This document shows positions 55,814-64,000 of a DNA stretch of 64,000 nt, one piece after another. The stretch covers positions 1 to 64,000 of the forward strand of contig JAGAON010000009.1 of assembly GCA_017623655.1 (NCBI GenBank), in the 5' to 3' direction. Source of the DNA: Prevotella sp. (GTDB lineage: Bacteria; Bacteroidota; Bacteroidia; Bacteroidales; Bacteroidaceae). A program made the position numbers and the translations under genes. Position 1 is the stretch's first letter, and each line of letters opens with the position of its first letter. The notes below the pieces were generated by a model that worked only from the letters and a program-made list of their open reading frames with translations, did not search any database and was not told the origin of the DNA.

Positions 55814-57655
55814 ATGGGTAAAGAGATTAAATTCAGTTTAGTCTTCCGCGATATGTGGCAGAGTGCAGGCAAGTACCAGCCACGCGTAGATCAGTTAGTT
55901 AAGGTAGCGCCGGCTATCATCAGGATGGGTTGTTTTGACCGTGTGGAGACCAACGGCGGCGGCTTTGAACAGGTAAACCTGCTGTTTGGAGAGAATCCTA
56001 ACAACGCGGTGCGCCAGTGGACAAAGCCTTTTCACGAGGCGGGAATACAGACCCACATGCTTGACCGTGCGCTGAACGCACTGCGCATGAGCCCGTGTCC
56101 GAAAGACCTTCGCAAGCTTTTCTATAAGGTTAAGAAGGCTCAGGGAACGGATATCACACGTATTTTCTGCGGACTTAATGATCCCCGCAACGTAATACCG
56201 TCCATACAGTACGCCAAAGAGGCGGGAATGATAGCCCAGGCATCGCTGTGCATCACGCATTCGCCTATACATACCGTTGAATATTACATCAACCTCGCCA
56301 AGACTTTCATTGATGCCGGGGCGGACGAGATATGCCTTAAAGACATGGCCGGCATAGGAAGACCGGAGACGTTGGGCAAAATCTGCAAGGGAATAAAGGA
56401 CTATAAGCACGACATTACGGTGCAGTACCACTCTCATGCGGGTCCGGGCTTCAACATGGCAAGCATACTTGAAGTGGCGCGCGGGGGCTGTGACTATATC
56501 GATACGGCCGTGGCACCGCTGTCATGGGGTACCGGTCACGCTGACATCATAGCCGTACAGGAGATGTTAAAGGACGCGGGCTTCAAGGTAAAGGACATTA
56601 ATATGGAGGCATACATGGAGGTTCGCACACAGATTCAGGAGATGATGGACGACTTCCTCGGCTATTATATCCCCGCATTGAACCATCTTAACAACTCCCT
56701 TCTCATCAAACCCGGACTGCCGGGAGGCATGATGGGCTCGCTGATGACAGACCTTGAAGACAACCTGAAGTCACTGAACAAGTGGAAAGTGAAGAACAAC
56801 CAGCCGGAACTGACCACAGACCAGTTGCTCGTCAAGCTGTTTGACGAGGTGGCTTACGTATGGCCTAAGGTGGGTTATCCATGTCTTGTCACGCCATTCT
56901 CACAGTATGTGAAGAACCTTGCGCTCATGAACGTGATGCAAATGGAAAAGGGTAAGGAGCGCTGGAGCATGATAGCGGACAACATTTGGGACATGATTCT
57001 CGGCAAATCAGGCCGCCTGCCCGGCGAGGTTGACAAGATATTCGTTGACATGGCGAAGGCGGAAGGCAGGGAATTTCTTACCTCTGACCCGCAGGAAAAC
57101 TATCCTGACGACCTTGATACATACCGCAAGAAGATGCAGGAGAACGGCTGGGAACTCGGCGAAGACGACGAGGAACTCTTTGAATACGCCATGCACCCGC
57201 AGCAGTATGAGGCCTACAAGAGCGGTGCGGCGAAGGCTTCTTTCGAGAAAGACCTTGCCGAACGCAAGGCAAAGAAGAACGCTCCGGCAGCCGGCAGCGA
57301 GCCGAAGCAGATAACAGTGACGGTCAACGGCCAGTCATACAAGGTCGATATAGCTTACGGAGCACAGCCGTCAGCCGCCGCGCAAGGCTCACAGACAGCG
57401 CAATCAGCGGCTCCTGCCGGTGAAGGCGTTGAGGTTCTCGCGCCATTGGAGGGCAAAGCGTACCTCGTAAGCTCATCAAGCGAGACACCGAAGAAGGTCG
57501 GCGACAAGGTGAACGAGGGCGACATAATCTGCTACATAGAGGCGATGAAGGTGTTTAACCGCATCAAAGCCGAGAAAGCCGGCACCATAACAAGCATCAA
57601 CTTCACATCCGGCGACTCCGTGGAAGAGGATGATGTTCTCATGACCATTGCTTGA
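55814..57655 (+). CDS. oadA: Oxaloacetate decarboxylase alpha subunit, biotin-containing
   Basis: 613 residues. The N-terminal carboxyltransferase TIM barrel (FSLVFRDMWQSAGKYQPRVD; LKDMAGIGRPETLG; YHSHAGPGFNMA) includes the metal ligands of HMGL-like enzymes. The conserved PYC_OADA domain follows. After an Ala/Pro-rich linker the biotinyl domain carries EAMKVFN with the biotinylated K579. It moves CO2 from oxaloacetate to biotin; the beta subunit then decarboxylates it while pumping Na+ out. Its stop overlaps an early TTG of the oadB frame, but oadB probably starts at 57682. Confidence 0.94.
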   Translation: MGKEIKFSLVFRDMWQSAGKYQPRVDQLVKVAPAIIRMGCFDRVETNGGGFEQVNLLFGENPNNAVRQWTKPFHEAGIQTHMLDRALNALRMSPCPKDLRKLFYKVKKAQGTDITRIFCGLNDPRNVIPSIQYAKEAGMIAQASLCITHSPIHTVEYYINLAKTFIDAGADEICLKDMAGIGRPETLGKICKGIKDYKHDITVQYHSHAGPGFNMASILEVARGGCDYIDTAVAPLSWGTGHADIIAVQEMLKDAGFKVKDINMEAYMEVRTQIQEMMDDFLGYYIPALNHLNNSLLIKPGLPGGMMGSLMTDLEDNLKSLNKWKVKNNQPELTTDQLLVKLFDEVAYVWPKVGYPCLVTPFSQYVKNLALMNVMQMEKGKERWSMIADNIWDMILGKSGRLPGEVDKIFVDMAKAEGREFLTSDPQENYPDDLDTYRKKMQENGWELGEDDEELFEYAMHPQQYEAYKSGAAKASFEKDLAERKAKKNAPAAGSEPKQITVTVNGQSYKVDIAYGAQPSAAAQGSQTAQSAAPAGEGVEVLAPLEGKAYLVSSSSETPKKVGDKVNEGDIICYIEAMKVFNRIKAEKAGTITSINFTSGDSVEEDDVLMTIA

Positions 57656-57681
57656 TTTACATACTTTTAGTACATACCAAA

Positions 57682-58917
57682 ATGGAAATATTACAAAAAA
57701 TATGGGATATGACGGCCTTCGCCCAGACGGGAGGAGACTGGTCTTTCCTCATAATGCTTGCCATAGCATGCGTTATTCTATACTTAGGTATAGTGAAAAA
57801 GTACGAGCCTTTGCTGCTTATTCCCATAGGTATGGGTGTGCTGCTCGCCAACTTTCCCGGTGGAGGCATGGGCGTGGCGCAGGCCACTTCGGACGGTTAC
57901 GTGACATTGCCGGACGGCTCTAAGGAGATAATATGGGATATGCCGCTGCACAAGATAGCCCATGACTTGGGACTGATGAACTTTATTTACTATATGTGTA
58001 TAAAGACAGGATTCATCCCACCGATAATCTTCATGGGCGTAGGTGCGCTTACCGACTTCGGCCCCATGCTGCGTAACCTCCGCCTTTCCATATTCGGAGC
58101 GGGCGCACAGTTCGGTATTTTCGCCGTATTGCTGGCCGCACTGGCCATGGGCTTCACCCCGAAAGAGGCGGCGTCACTTGGCATTATCGGCGGAGCTGAC
58201 GGCCCGACGGCCATCTTTACCACCATACAGCTGGCACCACAACTGCTTGGCCCGATAGCCATCGCCGCCTATTCATACATGGCTCTGGTACCGGTCATAA
58301 TCCCGTTGGTGGTCAAACTGCTCTGCACCAAGAAGGAACTGATGATTAACATGAAAGAACAGGACAAGAAATATCCCAACACCATGGAGATAAAGAACCT
58401 CCGCGTGCTGAAGATTCTCTTCCCTATCTGCGTCACAATCATCGTCGCCCTGCTCGTGCCAACGGCCGTAAGCCTTGTAGGTATGCTGATGTTCGGTAAC
58501 CTGTTGAAGGAACTGGGCAGCATGACAGGCCGCCTGTTCGACGCTGCAAGCAACGCCATCATGAACATCGCGACCATCTTCCTCGGCCTTTCAGTAGGCG
58601 CCACCATGACAAGTGAGGCCTTCCTGAACCTCCAGACCATCGGTATCGTTGTGGGAGGATTCCTCGCTTTCGCCCTGTCCATAGCCGCAGGCATCTGCAT
58701 GGTCAAGGTGTTCAACCTGTTTGTAAAGAAGAAAGTCAACCCGCTTGTCGGCGCTACGGGGCTTTCGGCTGTGCCGATGGCATCGCGTGTGGCCAACGAA
58801 ATCTCCACGAAATATGACCCGAAGAACCATGTACTGAACTATTGCATGGCGTCAAACATATCCGGTGTCATAGGTTCGGCAGTGGCCGCGGGTGTGCTTA
58901 TATCATTCTTAAAATAG
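57682..58917 (+). CDS. oadB: Sodium-translocating decarboxylase beta subunit
   Basis: 411 residues from MEILQKIWDMTAFAQ. About nine to eleven membrane segments include IIGGADGPTAIFTTIQLAP, the Na+-binding Asp of GADGPT, and the conserved end NPLVGATGLSAVPMASRVA. It decarboxylates carboxybiotin and exports Na+. A terminator follows, ending the operon. Confidence 0.94.
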   Translation: MEILQKIWDMTAFAQTGGDWSFLIMLAIACVILYLGIVKKYEPLLLIPIGMGVLLANFPGGGMGVAQATSDGYVTLPDGSKEIIWDMPLHKIAHDLGLMNFIYYMCIKTGFIPPIIFMGVGALTDFGPMLRNLRLSIFGAGAQFGIFAVLLAALAMGFTPKEAASLGIIGGADGPTAIFTTIQLAPQLLGPIAIAAYSYMALVPVIIPLVVKLLCTKKELMINMKEQDKKYPNTMEIKNLRVLKILFPICVTIIVALLVPTAVSLVGMLMFGNLLKELGSMTGRLFDAASNAIMNIATIFLGLSVGATMTSEAFLNLQTIGIVVGGFLAFALSIAAGICMVKVFNLFVKKKVNPLVGATGLSAVPMASRVANEISTKYDPKNHVLNYCMASNISGVIGSAVAAGVLISFLK

Positions 58918-58943
58918 AGAAACGACACGGACAATTATACAAT

Positions 58944-58988
58944 GACAGCCCTTCTTTGACATAATTTGTCAAGGAGGGCTGTCTTTAT
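58944..58988 (+). terminator. Terminator of the oad operon
   Basis: GACAGCCCTTCTTTGAC pairs with GTCAAGGAGGGCTGTC (one bulge and mismatch) followed by TTTATTT. Confidence 0.8.
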
Positions 58989-58999
58989 TTAACACTATC

Positions 59000-59869
59000 A
59001 TGTTGAAGAACAAACTTATCACGGCGCTATCAGCGTGCATTGCCTTCTGCACACCGTCCTCCGCCACAGACATAACATACACGAAGGCCGACAGTATGAA
59101 AGTCGTCCGCCTGCTGACAGAAGGCATAAGACAGGGCGAAGGCACAAACCTGATGCTGTATTACGGCATGAAGATGCAGGGCATACCGTATGTGGCCCAC
59201 ACCTTGGAGGTCAACAAGACAGAGAAGCTGGTGGTCAATATGCGTCAGATGGACTGCACGACGTTCGTTGAAACGGTATTCGCACTTGCCCTGACAACAA
59301 GGGACAAGTCTGTAAAATGGTCCGACTTCTGCCGCCGGCTGGAACAGATACGCTACCAACAGGGAAAAGTTGACGGCTATACCAGCCGCAACCACTACTT
59401 CCTTTGGTGGACTGAGAACAACGAAAGGCAGGGACTGGTGACGCAACCGCTACGGAAGACGGCAGGTAGATACGCCCGACGGCAGGTAATAAACATTGAC
59501 TATATGAGCGTCCATCCACACCTTTACTCCATGCTGAAAGGCAACAAGGCGGACATCGCCGCCATCGCAAGGATGGAAAAGGCATCCGCCGGAAAAGAGA
59601 TGATGTATATCCCCGCGGCATACACAGGACTGACAGAGAAGCAACTGGCCTGCATCAGGACGGGAGACATACTTGCCATCGCTACGAAAAAGAAAGGCCT
59701 GGACACCACACACATCGGCATTGCCGTGTGGGGCAAGGACGGTAAGCTGCACCTGCTCAACGCATCACAGATTCACAAGAAGGTGATTCTGGAGCCAAAG
59801 ACCATGAAACAGTACATGAGCGGACATCCCTCACAGCTCGGAGTGTGGGTTATACACCCGGTATTATAA
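59000..59869 (+). CDS. DUF1460 amidase-like (NlpC/P60-fold) exported protein
   Basis: 289 residues with signal peptide ending TPSSATD. The catalytic Cys is in QMDCTTFVETVFALA and the His in TTHIGIAVWGKDGKLHLLNA, as in DUF1460 N-acetylmuramoyl-L-alanine amidase-like proteins. It probably cleaves peptidoglycan fragments in the periplasm. The start lies 11 bases after the oad terminator, so its promoter must overlap that hairpin or it is read through. Confidence 0.85.
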   Translation: MLKNKLITALSACIAFCTPSSATDITYTKADSMKVVRLLTEGIRQGEGTNLMLYYGMKMQGIPYVAHTLEVNKTEKLVVNMRQMDCTTFVETVFALALTTRDKSVKWSDFCRRLEQIRYQQGKVDGYTSRNHYFLWWTENNERQGLVTQPLRKTAGRYARRQVINIDYMSVHPHLYSMLKGNKADIAAIARMEKASAGKEMMYIPAAYTGLTEKQLACIRTGDILAIATKKKGLDTTHIGIAVWGKDGKLHLLNASQIHKKVILEPKTMKQYMSGHPSQLGVWVIHPVL

Positions 59870-59888
59870 CACCATAAATCAGTGAGCC

Positions 59889-60503
59889 ATGGACAATATC
59901 ACAAGTCCCTACCTCATCCTGCACCGCAATATGCGCAGCGGGAATTGGAACAGCGACGCCATAATGCGCGCCATAATGGTTGACGAACACCTTGCCAAGA
60001 ACGGGGCGGCACGCCAAAAGGCATGGGAAATCATTGGCGAGAGACTCGATTTCAGCATCGACACGTCCCAAAGCGGCATAAGCCTCGCCATCGACTGCAT
60101 CGGGAACAAAGGCCTGTTATATGCGGATGAGAAGGTAAGCCTGATATGCCACAGGGCGGACGAAGCGTTTTTCGCCCGGCAGGCGCAGAGCGTTCTCGAT
60201 GCCGCACGCCACGGATGCGTGGTGGTATCGGCTTTCATCAGCAGTAAGGAGCGTGAGGTAAAATGGCTGCTGATGCAGGAATCCCTGCCCGTGATAGAAG
60301 TAATGAACGACGGGTTCAGTCCGCAATACCACCCGTACGGCGCTTCCTACGATGCCTGCGTGGCGGGAAAACTGGTGCAGTTGTCTCCATGGGCATTCTC
60401 CCCACAATCCGGAAACAAGCTGACGAGGGAGGTATGCCTCGTTACTAACGAACTGGTACGCGTCATCAGCAAGACGCCTGATGACTGGTGGAAAAGGGAC
60501 TGA
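59889..60503 (+). CDS. DprA/Smf-like Rossmann-fold protein
   Basis: 204 residues, 19 bases after the DUF1460 gene. GCVVVSAFISSKEREVKWLL, LPVIEVMNDGFSPQYHP and KLVQLSPWAF recall the DprA/LOG Rossmann fold (VxSG, GxPVI, LLSP in DprA). The N-terminal SAM and C-terminal winged helix of true DprA are absent, so it is not the transformation protein itself. Function unknown, possibly nucleotide binding. Confidence 0.6.
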   Translation: MDNITSPYLILHRNMRSGNWNSDAIMRAIMVDEHLAKNGAARQKAWEIIGERLDFSIDTSQSGISLAIDCIGNKGLLYADEKVSLICHRADEAFFARQAQSVLDAARHGCVVVSAFISSKEREVKWLLMQESLPVIEVMNDGFSPQYHPYGASYDACVAGKLVQLSPWAFSPQSGNKLTREVCLVTNELVRVISKTPDDWWKRD

Positions 60504-60518
60504 CAACGGCATGGTTTG

Positions 60519-60755
60519 TAAAAGGGTGCTGATTGCACTGTAAACAGGTGCTGATCATAACGTAAACAGGTGCTGATTACAATGTAATCAGCACCTGTTT
60601 GTTTTTCTATTTAATTATACCTGAATTTGCTTTTTTGTAATTTATTGTGGGTCAGGCTTTCTATTGTCCGCTTGTAGAGACGATGTAGCACATCGTCTCG
60701 GAAAACAATAGCGGATGACGAAGATAGCGAGACGATGTAATACATCGTCTCTACA
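60519..60755 (+). repeat. Composite repeat: GTGC array, spacer, REPIN-like unit
   Basis: GTGC units at 60519-60600; spacer 60601-60672 nearly identical to that of the copy at 29712; REPIN arms 60673-60699 and 60729-60755 around a 29-base linker. The right part of the full unit is missing. Confidence 0.85.
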
Positions 60756-60779
60756 TACATCAAAAAAATGACATGACAC

Positions 60780-60820
60780 ACAAAACGGCGCAGGCTACAC
60801 TGTAACCCACGCCGTTTTGT
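60780..60820 (-). terminator. Hairpin terminator after the HAD gene
   Basis: ACAAAACGGCG (60780-60790) pairs perfectly with CGCCGTTTTGT (60810-60820). On the minus strand it lies 57 bases after the HAD stop and has A/T-rich flanks. Confidence 0.7.
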
Positions 60821-60876
60821 AATCGCGATAAATCGCGCACGTTTTATAATACGCCCGGTTTCATGATGCAATCACG

Positions 60877-61311
60877 TCAGAACTGCCACCATTTCTTTTT
60901 CGGCTGCGGCAGTGAACTGCCGTAGGCTGTGGATTTGGTACGCTCTTTTATGATGTCCTTCCATGTCTTGTTTTCGTGTATCATGCGATAGATAGTCCCC
61001 CAGTCCGGCAGTCCCCCGAGGCTGCGGTCATCTATCCACATATCTACTTTCAGCTTGCGTGAGAAGTGATTGTTGTTGGCCATCTCCTCTTCCGGGTAGT
61101 CCCTGTTGACGGCATAGAACTCTACACCACGCTCACGGCACCAGTTCACGGCGTCGTCAAGGAATTTGCCCTCCCTTACGGTCCACAAAATGAGTTTATG
61201 GCGGTCTTGTATCAGCATCTTAAGCGTATCGATGGCGAACGGTTGTTCCCGGCCAATCTGCGGGTAAGCGTCTGTAACGATTGTCCCGTCAAAATCTACT
61301 GCTATGGTCAT
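60877..61311 (-). CDS. BT0820-like HAD-family hydrolase
   Basis: 144 residues with HAD motif I AVDFDGTIV, motif II region LILWTVREG and motif IV DMWIDDRSLGG; no cap domain of note. It resembles the structurally known BT0820 phosphatase of Bacteroides. Thirteen bases after the tyrosine kinase gene, it may remove phosphate from a sugar in the polysaccharide pathway, or be unrelated. Confidence 0.85.
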   Translation of the reverse strand: MTIAVDFDGTIVTDAYPQIGREQPFAIDTLKMLIQDRHKLILWTVREGKFLDDAVNWCRERGVEFYAVNRDYPEEEMANNNHFSRKLKVDMWIDDRSLGGLPDWGTIYRMIHENKTWKDIIKERTKSTAYGSSLPQPKKKWWQF

Positions 61312-61324
61312 GATTTCTTACTTG

Positions 61325-63847
61325 TTATAGTTTTATAGAGTCATCATTCGGATTTCCGTAATGGCTGGTGTGATAAGAACTGTACCCGTAAGAGTGATAA
61401 CCATAACCGGCACCCGGACCGTAATGTGAGTTGTACTTGCCGTATTTTCCATACTTGCCGTACTTGCCATATCGGCCGTAACCGTAGGCATAGCCGTACT
61501 TGCGCTTGGACATGTCTATACCGTTTATCACTACGCACATATTGGGCAGCTTGTCGTTGTTGGCAAGGGCGTCAAGTTCTATGAACGCTGACTTCTCCGT
61601 GTAGTCGGCACGGCATACGGCCACAGTGATGTCGGCGATGCGGCCTATCTGTAACGTGTCGGAAACAAGGCCTACCGGAGCTGTATCGACGATTACATAA
61701 TCGTATTCCTCACGCAAATGTCCGAAAATCGTTTCAAGAGATGTGCGGGAAACGAGCTCGGCAGGGTTGGGAGGTATAGGGCCTGCCTTGAGGATGTCGA
61801 GGTTTTTGTTCACTCCTGACGGCACTATCTGGCTCTTTATGTCTTCCAGCGTAAGGCTTTCTTTGGTAAGCAGGGTTGATATTCCGGCATCTTCGTCACT
61901 GTCAAGTTCAAAGAGTGCCGCAAGACGTGGGCGGCGTATGTCGAGTCCCACGAGCAATACTTTCTTGCCAAGAAGTGCAAAGCTGACGGAAAGGTTGGCG
62001 GCAACGAACGTCTTTCCCTCGCCGGAAACGGTGGAGGTGAACATTATGACGTTCTGCTTCCCTTTCATAAGGAACTGGAGGTTGGTACGCATTCCGCGGA
62101 AAATCTCCTCCATCTGGTCGTTCTTGTTCTCCCTTACGACAATCTCTCCCTTGGTCTTTGCGCTCTCGTTGGCCACGGCCACGTCGGCAATGATAGGTCT
62201 TGTCGTGAGTTTTGCCACATCCTCATGACCCTCAATGCGGAAACGTAGCATTTCTTGCAGTATCAAGATGCAGAATGGTATGGCAAGGCCGAGAATGAAA
62301 GCTATCAACATTACGACGGAAATCCTTGGGCGTACCTTGCCTTCAAACAACGGTTTGTCGATTAGTTTGCCCTTATCGGCGGTTGCGGCGAGTGAGATTG
62401 AGTTCTCTTCACGCTTCTGTAACAGCATGATATAGAGGCTTGACTTTACCTCCTGCTGTCTTCCTATCTCTGTAAGGAAACGTTCCTGCTCCGGAGAGTT
62501 AGCGAGTTTTGAGGAGTACTTGTTGTAACTGTTCTGCAAAACGTCGCGTTGTATCTTGACATTCTTTATCGCTTGGCTGAGCGCACGCTTCAAAGAATTT
62601 GTCAAATCATCGAGTTGTGCAGTGAGGGCAACTACCGTCGGACTGAGCTCCGAGGCACTTCCGAGGAGACGGTTGCGCTCAAGTACGATGGTATTGAACT
62701 GGCTTATGAGCGTGGTGGCGGCCGGATCGGTAAGCCCTACGTTTGATGGGAGCGTCTGATACTTGTTGGACGGCATGTCAACATATTCCTTTATGCTTTC
62801 CATCAGCAGCAGTTGCTTGCCCATTTCGGTAATTTCCTTCTCGGCTTCGTTCGTGTTTTCTATGACTTGCTGGGCCGTTGTCTGTATGTCAACCATGTTG
62901 TTGACGCGCTTGAAGTTCTCGATTGCCCCGTCAGTGCTGCCCAGTTCCTTGTTTATCTTCTCCAGTCTTTCGTTGATAAACAATTCAGTGCGCACCGCAA
63001 TCTCGTTCTTGTCGATATTGGCGAGCCTGTTATAGACCACGGCAACTTGTTTAAGGTAATCTATTCCGCGCTCCGGTATGATGTCGTTGTGTATAATGTC
63101 CGCTATGGTTGTAGTCTTTGACAGAGCTTCCACACTCATGCTCTTGGCATACATTTCTGCTACTTTCGCCGGGTTATAGATGTTTGCCTTTATGCTGCGG
63201 CCTTCCTTCCATTTGTGTTTTGTCTCCTTGTTTTCCACAATGCTGACGATGCCGGCTTTCGTCGGGATGGACATTGGCAGGACTCCTGAGGCTGTAAACT
63301 CGACAGGTTCCTTGATTCCTTCCATGTAGTAGCCGCCCTCAACGTTGTAAATGTTACCTTCTTTCGTTATGTCAAGGTATATTTTCCCGCTTATTGTGTC
63401 AAGGTGAGCACGGTCAACATCCACGATTACAGGTGTTTCCTTGTATATAGCCCTGTCCTTTATGCGTCCTTCGCTTTCGTAACCGACATACAGTTTCAGG
63501 TCACGCACGGCGCCTTCCGCAATGCTTACAGACTTGAGAACTTCGAGTTCGTTGTCAAAACCGTCACTGTTGGTGACGAATCCAAGGTTGGCGGCGGCCT
63601 GTATCTTGTTGGAGTTGCGCATCATGTTGCGGTCATCCTCCTTTATGAGTATCTTCGCCGTAATCTGATATACGGCCGGAGTGTAGCGCAGATAAACGAC
63701 CGCTAAGCCTAAACAAATGAAAACAGACAATAGAATCCATTGCCAGTTAAGCAAGAAGGATTTGACAAAGAACTGTATGCTCAGGAAATTGCTTTCGGCA
63801 TTTTCCTGCTGAACATTGTTGGTTGCTTGGTTTGAATCTTCTATCAT
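61325..63847 (-). CDS. Polysaccharide biosynthesis tyrosine autokinase (Wzc-like BY-kinase)
   Basis: 840 residues from ATG at 63847 (MIEDSNQATNN). A Wzz domain with two membrane segments (near residues 30 and 510) and a periplasmic coiled coil precede the kinase: Walker A SGEGKT (about 603), A' LVGLDIRRPR (about 635) and B VIVDTAP (about 716). The tail has 16 tyrosines in about 50 residues, including a YGK repeat. It sets the chain length and export of capsule or exopolysaccharide by cyclic autophosphorylation. It follows the sugar transferase gene by 47 bases. Confidence 0.93.
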   Translation of the reverse strand: MIEDSNQATNNVQQENAESNFLSIQFFVKSFLLNWQWILLSVFICLGLAVVYLRYTPAVYQITAKILIKEDDRNMMRNSNKIQAAANLGFVTNSDGFDNELEVLKSVSIAEGAVRDLKLYVGYESEGRIKDRAIYKETPVIVDVDRAHLDTISGKIYLDITKEGNIYNVEGGYYMEGIKEPVEFTASGVLPMSIPTKAGIVSIVENKETKHKWKEGRSIKANIYNPAKVAEMYAKSMSVEALSKTTTIADIIHNDIIPERGIDYLKQVAVVYNRLANIDKNEIAVRTELFINERLEKINKELGSTDGAIENFKRVNNMVDIQTTAQQVIENTNEAEKEITEMGKQLLLMESIKEYVDMPSNKYQTLPSNVGLTDPAATTLISQFNTIVLERNRLLGSASELSPTVVALTAQLDDLTNSLKRALSQAIKNVKIQRDVLQNSYNKYSSKLANSPEQERFLTEIGRQQEVKSSLYIMLLQKREENSISLAATADKGKLIDKPLFEGKVRPRISVVMLIAFILGLAIPFCILILQEMLRFRIEGHEDVAKLTTRPIIADVAVANESAKTKGEIVVRENKNDQMEEIFRGMRTNLQFLMKGKQNVIMFTSTVSGEGKTFVAANLSVSFALLGKKVLLVGLDIRRPRLAALFELDSDEDAGISTLLTKESLTLEDIKSQIVPSGVNKNLDILKAGPIPPNPAELVSRTSLETIFGHLREEYDYVIVDTAPVGLVSDTLQIGRIADITVAVCRADYTEKSAFIELDALANNDKLPNMCVVINGIDMSKRKYGYAYGYGRYGKYGKYGKYGKYNSHYGPGAGYGYHSYGYSSYHTSHYGNPNDDSIKL
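61434..61471 (-). repeat. 9-base tandem repeat encoding (Lys-Tyr-Gly)n in the tyrosine autokinase tail
   Basis: Four consecutive TACGGCAAG-like units encode YGKYGKYGKYGK. Such a repeat can gain or lose units in frame. Confidence 0.8.
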
Positions 63848-63894
63848 ATTTTTGTTGTTTGAGTTTTTAGAGTGGTGAGAATGTGGTTTACGGT

Positions 63895-64000
63895 TCAATA
63901 TGCCTTGTCATCTTTCTTTATTATTTGCCATATTGTGAGGAAACAAATCTTTATGTCCAGCCAGAAAGACCAGTTCTCCATATACCAGATGTCGCGTTGT
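63895..64000 (-). CDS. Polyprenyl glycosylphosphotransferase (WcaJ/EpsE-type), C-terminal end only
   Basis: The last 34 codons end at TGA 63897-63895 and read RDIWYMENWSFWLDIKICFL then TIWQIIKKDDKAY. The YxENWSxWLDIKI segment is the characteristic C-terminus of the sugar transferases that start exopolysaccharide repeat units on undecaprenyl phosphate. The rest lies beyond the window. It is upstream of the tyrosine autokinase in the same direction. Confidence 0.82.
   Translation of the reverse strand, partial: QRDIWYMENWSFWLDIKICFLTIWQIIKKDDKAY

Noticed and set aside
59889..60503. Natural-transformation gene dprA
   Set aside because: Only a Rossmann-like part is present; the length and motifs do not match full DprA.

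Overview
The window looks like a chromosomal segment of a Prevotella-type member of the Bacteroidales. Many genes are preceded by the Bacteroidetes -7 element TAnnTTTG with a TTTG or TTG about 19-20 bases upstream, and Shine-Dalgarno sequences are rare. Gene families typical of the order are present: a BspA-type leucine-rich repeat remnant, DUF3256, DUF1460, a reverse rubrerythrin, a BT0820-like HAD protein, a biotin-dependent sodium-pumping oxaloacetate decarboxylase and a tyrosine autokinase. No rRNA, complete insertion sequence or CRISPR array was found.

Layout. 1-1.5 kb: truncated AbiEi-type antitoxin with a palindromic operator, then a decayed BspA-like gene. 1.7-10.6 kb: a collinear set encoding a GNAT-like protein, ketosynthase, acyl carrier protein, two hotdog dehydratases, an MMPL/RND exporter, a CrtI-like FAD oxidoreductase, a LolA-like carrier and a 4HBT thioesterase; this resembles part of an aryl-polyene/flexirubin-type cluster. 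10.8-19.2 kb: DUF3298 lipoprotein, beta-helix secreted protein, HD protein, an AAA ATPase plus DUF4435/TOPRIM pair that resembles the PARIS defence system, an iron alcohol dehydrogenase and an unusual PIN-domain protein. 19.3-21.6 kb: two tRNA-Asp genes, reverse rubrerythrin, PBP4-type peptidase. 22.2-28.5 kb (minus): envelope proteins, Crp-like regulator, TPR protein, peptide deformylase, RuvX, SPOR lipoprotein. 28.7-32.4 kb: YtxH/holin-like small-gene operon, RNase P RNA, YihY. 32.4-37.4 kb (minus): DUF6057-like, GlgB, YhcH, MORN protein. 37.7-40.7 kb: KdsB, an unknown, a D-2-hydroxyacid dehydrogenase. 40.8-49.8 kb: GH115, AsmA/TamB-like, GH2 and CE7-like genes, a probable glucuronoxylan side-chain set. 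50.2-53.7 kb: a 1157-residue Dna2-like nuclease-helicase. 54-58.9 kb: AGCS symporter and the oadG-oadA-oadB sodium pump. 59-60.5 kb: DUF1460 and a DprA-like protein. 60.9-64 kb (minus): HAD protein, tyrosine autokinase and the end of a polyprenyl sugar phosphotransferase, the start of a capsule/exopolysaccharide locus.

The most unusual structure is in the spacers. At least five copies of an 83-base two-armed element (27-base palindromic arm, 28-29-base linker, inverted 27-base arm, with GTAG/CTAC at the outer feet) match the architecture of REPINs moved by RAYT transposases. They are linked to arrays of a second palindrome with a period of about 22 bases (GTGCTGATTACA...TGTAATCAGCAC), and the two together form a composite dispersed unit of about 330 bases, seen most completely at 29712-30037. 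Two further inverted-repeat families occupy other spacers. The best candidate for a defence-type system is the ATPase/DUF4435 pair at 14.3-16.3 kb, whose two genes are separated by one of these arrays.
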